From Symbiodinium microadriaticum (taxonomy: Eukaryota > Sar > Dinophyceae > Suessiales > Symbiodiniaceae), in contig LSRX01000425.1 in NCBI GenBank assembly GCA_001939145.1, positions 188,464 to 252,463 on the forward strand: a stretch of 64,000 bases of DNA. The letters are read 5' to 3'. Position numbers and translations under genes: made by a program. A model generated the notes under the pieces. The model ran no database searches, was not told where the DNA came from, and saw only the letters and a program-made list of their open reading frames with translations. Positions within the stretch are counted from its first letter, which is position 1. Each line of letters begins with the position of its first letter. Below, in pieces: positions 56,971 through 64,000 of this stretch.

Positions 56971-59900
56971 TTACGCCTTCTTGGCCCAATCGAAGCTGGC
57001 CGCCTGCACGGAGGACTCACCGGTGTAGCCGAGCTTCTCCTTCCAGCCTGGGTAGATCTGGTCAGCATCCTTCTGGAAGGTGAGGAAGGCACCCTTGATC
57101 TCCTCGTGGGTCTTGGCGAACTCGATGACGCCATCGCTCAGGCTGATGTTTCCGTACTGTCCGGCCTTCCACGCCTTCCAAGCCTCCTCGCCTTGGCGGC
57201 AGGAGATGGCACCAGGCTTGGGTCCATCCTTGTGGCCGAAGGAGCCACCACCGGCGGTCAGGATCACGTTGGAGTGGCCCAGGTTCTCGAAGAAGGCTGG
57301 CAGGCGCAGGGCGTTCATGCCGCCGGAGATGATGGGGGTGGTCTGCTTCATGCCCTCCCACTCCTGGTGATAGTAGGGGCCATCGGCCTCATCGTCCTGC
57401 AGCATGAAAGCGATGTTCTTGTCGGAGGCGTCGCCCTCCATCTTGCCGAAGCTCATGGTGCCGGTGTGGATGCCGGACGCACCGATAACTCGGGAGATCT
57501 TCGTGTGCACGAAGGCGGTGTAGCCGCGCTGGGTCTGGGGGCTGGTCACGGATCCGTGTCCGGCTCGGTGGTAGTGCAAGAACTGCTTGGGGAAGTTGCG
57601 GCGGGCGCAGGTCACGGCGGTGCCTCCTGCGACGTATCCATCCACCAAGAAGGCGCAGTTCTCGGACAGAGGTCCGAACTGGGACATGCAGTACTTGCCG
57701 CGGGCGATCATCTCGTTCGGATCATCCGCAGTGATGTTGGCCGAGAACAGCTTGCCAACACCGGTCTCCTTGATGCAGGCCCTCATGGCCTTCACGACCT
57801 CCGGGATGACCTCGTTCATCTGGCAGAACACCTGGTTGCCCTGCGGCTCATCCTGGGCGGCAAGCAGGCTCTTCAACAACCCGTTTCCTTGCTCCCTTTA
57901 CATGGAATTTACCGACAATATACTATGCTACTGGTAACATCAGGGTTGAATGAAAGCCTTAGTTGAAGCACAGTCTAGCATCGTTCTTGATGAAGTCACC
58001 GCCCTGCCAGAAGGCATAGCAGGCCTCGCCGAAAGGCTTGGGCTGCAGGCCGAGCTTGGGCTTGATGATGGTTCCAACCACGAGACCACCGTTGCTGGTG
58101 CCCTTGCCCAGGATGCGCCACATGTCCTCCACATTCACGGCGGGCCCATCATACAGGCGCAGGAAGGCCGGGGGAAGGTAGAAGTCGTAGATCTTGCCGT
58201 ACTCGACATCGCCCATACCTGCATCATGTCGCATGTGCCCGTCTCTCAAATCATACCACGCGTGCCTCCGACTCCTGCCTACAACAACATGTTAGCTGGC
58301 ACAACGACTCAGCTCGCGACCCTGGTTGTTGCCGATGGACAGGGTCAGGAAGGAGCACATCATGCCGCGGCCATCGATGATGTTGCGGTCGAAGAGCAGA
58401 TTGGGGTAGGCGATTTTCATCTCCTCGCTATCAGGGTCGATGTAGTACACCAGGGCATCCACGGACTTCGTGAAGTCGTCGGTGGTGCACACGTTCACGT
58501 TGGTGCCCGTGGAGGACTCGGCGGCGAAGTGGGCGGCGGTGGCCAGGTAGTCGTAGCCTGCCTTCGGCTTCATGATGTACGCAACAAGCACGTGCTTGCC
58601 GTTCCTTGTGACAACATAACAATTGATTTGCTAATGAGCGGGCTTCAGCTTGTCCTTTGGCTTCAGCATGTCTGGCTGTGAAATTCGTCAACACAGTGCT
58701 ACGGCAGACGAACTGATAAGTTCGCAAGCGAAAGGCTTGGCTCTGCAACGGAATCGGCAGCGCGACTTCTAGATCGCCTTACGCTTATGCACGTGTGTCC
58801 ACATTACTCCAGGCCCAGGAGCTTGATCAGCGTGGCCTCGTCCAGGGAAAGGTCCGCATATCGGCTCGACTGATCCAGCGCCCGGCGCGTCACACGGCTG
58901 TCCTGGTCGCAGCCAAGGGTGTTGTGGGACAGGCAGGAAGGAGTAAAGCCCAGAAAGCTGTTATTGGCGCGGTCCTCCTGTCCTTGCTGTTGGGGCGACT
59001 ACTTACGGGGCCTTCAGCGCCCACGGGCTTGGCCTTCAGCCTGGACCCGGACTGCTGGATCTGCAGGGCTGTAGATCTCTGCGAGTTTAAGATGAGGTTC
59101 TCTAGGGTTCTCGACGCAGGATTGCGGCGCAACTTGCCCAAATCTTCGGGGAACCAAGAACGTCCTTGACAGGCACCACGGTTGTAGGAAGGACGGAGCT
59201 TCGAGCTTGGCGTCCTGCGAAAGGGCGGGCATAGATGGCATAGATCCTAAACCTTCTTCAGACTCAGCACGCCATCAAACGTTCAAATTCTGTCCAGTAC
59301 ATCTTTATGACTATTACCATCAGCACCAGCACTGCCGTCACCAGCAAAAGCGCGACCACTGTCACTACCACCCACGAGTCCTTCCAACAAGAATTTCTGC
59401 GAAATCTGAGCGAAATCTTGCGAGCTCTGTCGGAGCCGTCCCGTCCAAGACCCTTAAAACAAATCAGCAATTTTTGGAAGTCTGCGAGAAGCGCCTGATC
59501 GGCTGGCAGCCACAGCTGCTGCAGCCACAGCTCCACCGGCAGCGAGAGCCTCGCTTCCCGCTGGGCGGGGCCCCCCCCCTTTTGGCAGAGATTCTAGGGA
59601 GGCATCAGGGGAGGCATCAGGGCTACAGGAGGGTGCATCTGGGTGGTGGAAGGGATTCCCGGGTACTGGCCGGGCCCCAGGGGGGACTGAGCTTTAAAGG
59701 GCACCCCAAGCCAAGCCATGTCTGGTCCAGGCACCGAGAAGGACGAACTGCCGGCGGCTTGAGCCTTGCGCAGGCTGGGCTTTGGGAGCTTGAAAGGCCG
59801 AAGGCAACCCCCTTGCCTGCACCTGGGATGTGGAGGTGCCGCGGAGGCTGGGCGCACTGGCCTGTCCGATAAGGATGACTGCTTCCGAACTTCCCCTTCT

Positions 59901-60315
59901 CACATCTTCTGGCTAACTTCTTCGTCTCACTCTCAGTTTGCCGACAACCATGACCAGAGGGATGAAACTCCCTGAACGGAAACCAAGGGCACCCCGACTC
60001 AGAACCACAGCCGAAGCACGAGGCCGTGGACCATGCACTCAAAACTCTGAATCGCCAGACTGCAAACGAGACGTCCCGAAATTCTCGGGGTTCAGCCAGA
60101 AGTGCACGGCAAAGTCACTACGCACAAGCTCGGAATCAACAAACGGAAACAGGGCAAGACTGAGATTGGGTAGTAGGATGAGATATGTACCTTCTTTGAC
60201 CGGGCCTTGATGCTCAAGGGAACTCTACATTCCCACCATCCTCAAACCAAGTCTGCAGCCTCTCGGGGTGCAGCGACGAAGGCATCGGCAGCGCTGCCCA
60301 CCAGAGCCAGGCCGC
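56971..60315 (-). CDS. rbcL: Form II RuBisCO, one-unit gene
   Basis: Exons: S 60315-60260, T 59861-59817, L1 59549-59495, L2 59214-59165, M1 58902-58823, M2 58604-58321, M3 58218-57983, M4 57852-56971. M4 ends WAKKA and a stop where the two-unit gene continues into the linker. The spliced length is in frame from S to stop (563 codons counting one base from the missing first exon). All active-site motifs are present. Leader exons and their introns look identical to those of the two-unit gene, the product of a 4627-bp duplication. The M3-M4 intron is 130 bp with a GA-type donor, versus 124 bp in the two-unit gene. Confidence 0.93.
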
Positions 60316-61597
60316 CTGCAACGAAAATGGTCTGTCTGTCTAGTTGCAGGGCGGTTGTTTACAGGAGTTTTACACGGCTTTGATTATCCGACATTCAAGA
60401 GGGCAGTGCTTCCAGGACACTCGCTCTTCGCACAGCTTTACAGTAACTTAAATCTAGCCTTGGTCGGCTTGCCCCGCCTTGCGACGTGCATCTCCTTCAC
60501 GCTCAAATACAACCAGAACACATCCCAAAATCTCGCATTCAGCAATCAAAAAGAACCCCCTGCAGCCCCAGGTCAATCGCTAAGCAAACCCACTACATGG
60601 AGTTCTGGTATCCGTCTTGGCTTTTGGCACTTGCTGGTGCTGATGTGTTGGCAGTTACTGTCATAGAGTCATATTGCTTTTCGTGGTATCATGGTTTTCA
60701 GGCCTCTCGAGGACTCTTTTCGTTGCCAGGTTTCCGGTGCGAGAAACGAACTATACGGACATGCACGCATGCACACGGATGTACACACACACACACACAC
60801 AGAGACAGAGACAAACAGACGGATTGCTCCACGGTGCCTGCAGCTGCCCCAGCAAGGGCAATGTTGGATGGACGCTTGGCCATCTCAAGAACGCGCTGCG
60901 GGACGCGGAAAAGGGGAGAAATATGTATCGACTGTATCGACCCAGTGCAGCGGCTGCGGGATGCAAGTGCCTTCACAGAACTTATCTCCAAGTTTCGCAA
61001 CCGAACACTCGGCCACTCGGCTTTCTTCGCTTTTATCCTGCGCCGTTGCAGCTTTGTCGCGAGGCCTGAATTTCCGAATTTTCCAGGTGCTCTTCGAGCC
61101 CTGTACCGTCTGCCGGGAAACCTGGAATCTCAATTAAAAGACTTAGTTTGGGATAACTGTCTGGCACCTGCACTGCAGCATCTTTGGGTGTATGGCAGCA
61201 CTTTCTCACATATCTTTTGAAAGAGACAGGCAGATGCCAGGGAGAACTGACGGGAGCGCTACCGTCTGCTTCGAGAAAAATCCTCTTCATGAGCGAGAAC
61301 AACATCGCATATGTACCAGAGTCCCACAGACCTTTATGACAACACCGCTCGTCCAGAGGAGACTGAGGCGACTGACCTCAAAACTTTGCACAGCCTGCAG
61401 AAGCCAAAACCTGCACGTCAATCCTTGCATTAAAAGCTGCTGGAGCCATGCACCCAAATGCTCGCCATCGGGCACCGGATCCAGGAAGCTGACCGAACCT
61501 CACGGAAGAGGGGGGGAAAAAGGCCCTGAGAGCAAAAAGTGCTGTCTTCCAACTTGAGTGCAAAGGACCGGACAACACCAAGGAGCGTACATCCACT
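60316..61597. other. Intergenic region, duplicate of 55689-56970
   Basis: I saw no difference from 55689-56970 apart from position. It presumably carries the promoter and first leader exon of the 56971-60315 gene. Confidence 0.6.
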
Positions 61598-63938
61598 TTA
61601 CGCCTTCTTGGCCCAATCGAAGCTGGCCGCCTGCACGGAGGACTCACCGGTGTAGCCGAGCTTCTCCTTCCAGCCTGGGTAGATCTGGTCAGCATCCTTC
61701 TGGAAGGTGAGGAAGGCACCCTTGATCTCCTCGTGGGTCTTGGCGAACTCGATGACGCCATCGCTCAGGCTGATGTTTCCGTACTGTCCGGCCTTCCACG
61801 CCTTCCAAGCCTCCTCGCCTTGGCGGCAGGAGATGGCACCAGGCTTGGGTCCATCCTTGTGGCCGAAGGAGCCACCACCGGCGGTCAGGATCACGTTGGA
61901 GTGGCCCAGGTTCTCGAAAAAGGCTGGCAGGCGCAGGGCGTTCATGCCGCCGGAGATGATGGGGGTGGTCTGCTTCATGCCCTCCCACTCCTGGTGGTAG
62001 TAGGGGCCATCGGCCTCATCGTCCTGCAGCATGAAAGCGATGTTCTTGTCGGAGGCGTCGCCCTCCATCTTGCCGAAGCTCATGGTGCCGGTGTGGATGC
62101 CGGACGCACCGATAACTCGGGAGATCTTCGTGTGCACGAAGGCGGTGTAGCCGCGCTGGGTCTGGGGGCTGGTCACGGATCCGTGTCCGGCTCGGTGGTA
62201 GTGCAAGAACTGCTTGGGGAAGTTGCGGCGGGCGCAGGTCACGGCGGTGCCTCCTGCGACGTATCCATCCACCAAGAAGGCGCAGTTCTCGGACAGAGGT
62301 CCGAACTGGGACATGCAGTACTTGCCGCGGGCGATCATCTCGTTCGGATCATCCGCAGTGATGTTGGCCGAGAACAGCTTGCCAACACCGGTCTCCTTGA
62401 TGCAGGCCCTCATGGCCTTCACGACCTCCGGGATGACCTCGTTCATCTGGCAGAACACCTGGTTGCCCTGCGGCTCATCCTGGGCGGCAAGCAGGCTCTT
62501 CAACAACCCGTTTCCTTGCTCCCTTTACATGGAATTTACCGACAATATACTATGCTACTGGTAACATCAGGGTTGAATGAAAGCCTTAGTTGAAGCACAG
62601 TCTAGCATCGTTCTTGATGAAGTCACCGCCCTGCCAGAAGGCATAGCAGGCCTCGCCGAAAGGCTTGGGCTGCAGGCCGAGCTTGGGCTTGATGATGGTT
62701 CCAACCACGAGACCACCGTTGCTGGTGCCCTTGCCCAGGATGCGCCACATGTCCTCCACGTTCACGGCGGGCCCATCATACAGGCGCAGGAAGTTCGGGG
62801 GAAGGTAGAAGTCGTAGATCTTGCCGTACTCGACATCGCCCATACCTGCATCATGTCGCATGTGCCCGTCTCTCAAATCATACCACGCGTGCCTCCGACT
62901 CCTACCTACAACAACATGTTAGCTGGCACAACGACTCAGCTCGCGACCCTGGTTGTTGCCGATGGACAGGGTCAGGAAGGAGCACATCATGGCGCGGCCA
63001 TCGATGATGTTGCGGTCGAAGAGCAGATTGGGGTAGGCGATCTTCATCTCCTCGCTGTCAGGGTCGATGTAGTAGACCAGGGCATCCACGGACTTCGTGA
63101 AGTCGTCGGTGGTGCACACGTTCACGTTGGTACCGGTGGAGGACTCGGCGGCAAAGTGAGCGGCGGTCGCCAGGTAGTCGTAGCCCGCCTTCGGCTTCAT
63201 GATGTACGCGACCAACACATGCTTGCCGTTCCTCAGAACTGAACAATCGACAGCTTACGCCAGAATGTTAACACCTGCCAGAATCGGTACGCCTGACTTG
63301 CAAGATCAAACAAGAGACCCCTTGGGCTGCGGCACTTTTACATTTTAAGAGCACTACAGTACAAGGCTTGATGCCGGGTGACTTGATCAGCGTGGCCTCG
63401 TCAAGAGATAGGTCTGCATATCGGCTGGACTGGTCCAGCGCCCTGCGTGCCACCCGGCTGTCCTGCAAAATGTTGCACAATCAGAACGAAGCATAATCGC
63501 ATCTGTGGCAGAGCAACAACCGCAACAACAAATAAGCGAAATAGTAAGAAGCATGACAACAAGAATCCCTCTTCTCAGCGGTTCTCGCGTTTGTATGTGT
63601 TCCAGAACTTGATAATGTGACGGACAGGCCTTCTGAAGGCACACCAAATCTGAAGCGTGAGCACTGGGCCAAAACCCTTCGAAGAGTCTAATAATCTTAA
63701 GCAGGCAATGGCCTTCACGGGCACCACAGTCGTAGGCAGGATGGTGCTGCGTGTCTGGCGTCCTGCTTCTCGCAGGTCCCGAAAAGTTGCCGCATGGATT
63801 CCGACATTGGCTTGAGTAGTGCGAAGACTATCATCATCAACTTCGCCGTCACACATGCTGATGCAAGCACGAGCACGGAGTGCCTGGGCGGCTGGCAGCC
63901 ACGGCCGCTGCGGCAAGAGAGCCGGCGGCGGCGAGAGC
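61598..63938 (-). CDS. rbcL: Form II RuBisCO, one-unit gene, 5' end outside window
   Basis: Exons: L1 63938-63884, L2 63762-63713, M1 63462-63383, M2 63231-62948, M3 62845-62610, M4 62479-61598 (stop). Leader exons S and T must lie beyond 64000. M2 to M4 are nearly identical to the 56971-60315 gene, but everything upstream of M2 is diverged. L1 reads [19 protein letters not shown]2 [16 protein letters not shown], and M1 starts DSRVARR. Donors: L1 GC, L2 GC, M1 GT, M2 GT, M3 GA. One replacement was noted in M3 (PPNFLRLY for PPAFLRLY). It is the oldest-looking leader of the array, useful for confirming exon borders. Confidence 0.92.
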
Positions 63939-64000
63939 CTCAGACGGTGGAGTCCAAGATCGGACGCGAGTGTTTATTCAAGGCTGACATCTGCAAGTGC

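Larger units (their letters stand above)
53356..62609. repeat. 4627-bp tandem duplication in the RuBisCO array
   Basis: 53356-57982 matches 57983-62609 at a constant offset of 4627 with very few differences that I could see, including in introns and intergenic DNA. The unit runs from M3 of one gene to M3 of the next. It differs from the older 1874-bp spacing between the two units of the polyprotein gene (51482 to 53356). Confidence 0.9.

Overview
The window looks like nuclear DNA of a photosynthetic, peridinin-type dinoflagellate. The evidence is a set of intron-containing, tandem, same-strand genes for form II (single-subunit) RuBisCO, one of them a two-unit polyprotein. They carry a multi-exon plastid leader with an FVAAP motif. 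Many introns use GC or GA donors with an AG acceptor. There is also a 20-base relic of the dinoflagellate spliced leader inside a broken gene. Every convincing gene is on the minus strand; the long plus-strand frames are antisense shadows.

Layout. 1-4311: decayed retrotransposon ORF1 with an OTU-type protease domain, then a 150-bp tandem repeat. 4312-15382: copy 1 of a large segmental duplication. It holds retroelement debris, a broken SL-tagged NRT2 fragment, an intact nitrate transporter gene (NRT2), orphan RuBisCO leader exons, a satellite with a 712-base gap, and a LINE relic in which the OTU domain is joined to the RT by deletion. 15383-19123: another LINE relic, dispersed and simple repeats, and the 3' stub of a further NRT2 copy. 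19124-27313: a nearly complete two-ORF LINE (OTU-containing ORF1; endonuclease/RT ORF2) abutting that NRT2 stub. 27314-41020: copy 2 of the segmental duplication, longer and more complete than copy 1, with a second intact NRT2, a complete RuBisCO leader without a RuBisCO body, and a truncated RuBisCO pseudogene. 41021-46000: LINE relics, a 95-bp-arm inverted repeat and simple repeats. 46429-48166: third intact NRT2. 50476-63938: the RuBisCO array, made of a two-unit gene (50476-55688), a one-unit gene (56971-60315) and a third gene cut by the window edge (61598-63938). The first two are linked by an almost exact 4627-bp tandem duplication.

The genes fit together as one carbon/nitrogen assimilation locus that has been copied several times. 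The RuBisCO leader can be read exon by exon: a short hydrophobic signal, FVAAP, a Ser/Thr-rich piece, an Ala-rich hydrophobic piece and a basic piece. Spliced in silico, the two-unit gene stays in frame from the signal exon to the stop. In each NRT2 block, NRT2 lies on the same strand between two leader exons (L1 and L2) that flank an ordinary intron in the RuBisCO genes. Each NRT2 is preceded by a decayed spliced-leader-like sequence. This suggests that a recycled NRT2 cDNA landed in a RuBisCO leader intron and was then amplified with the block.

All functional statements rest on reading motifs by eye. No database search, alignment program or splice predictor was run.
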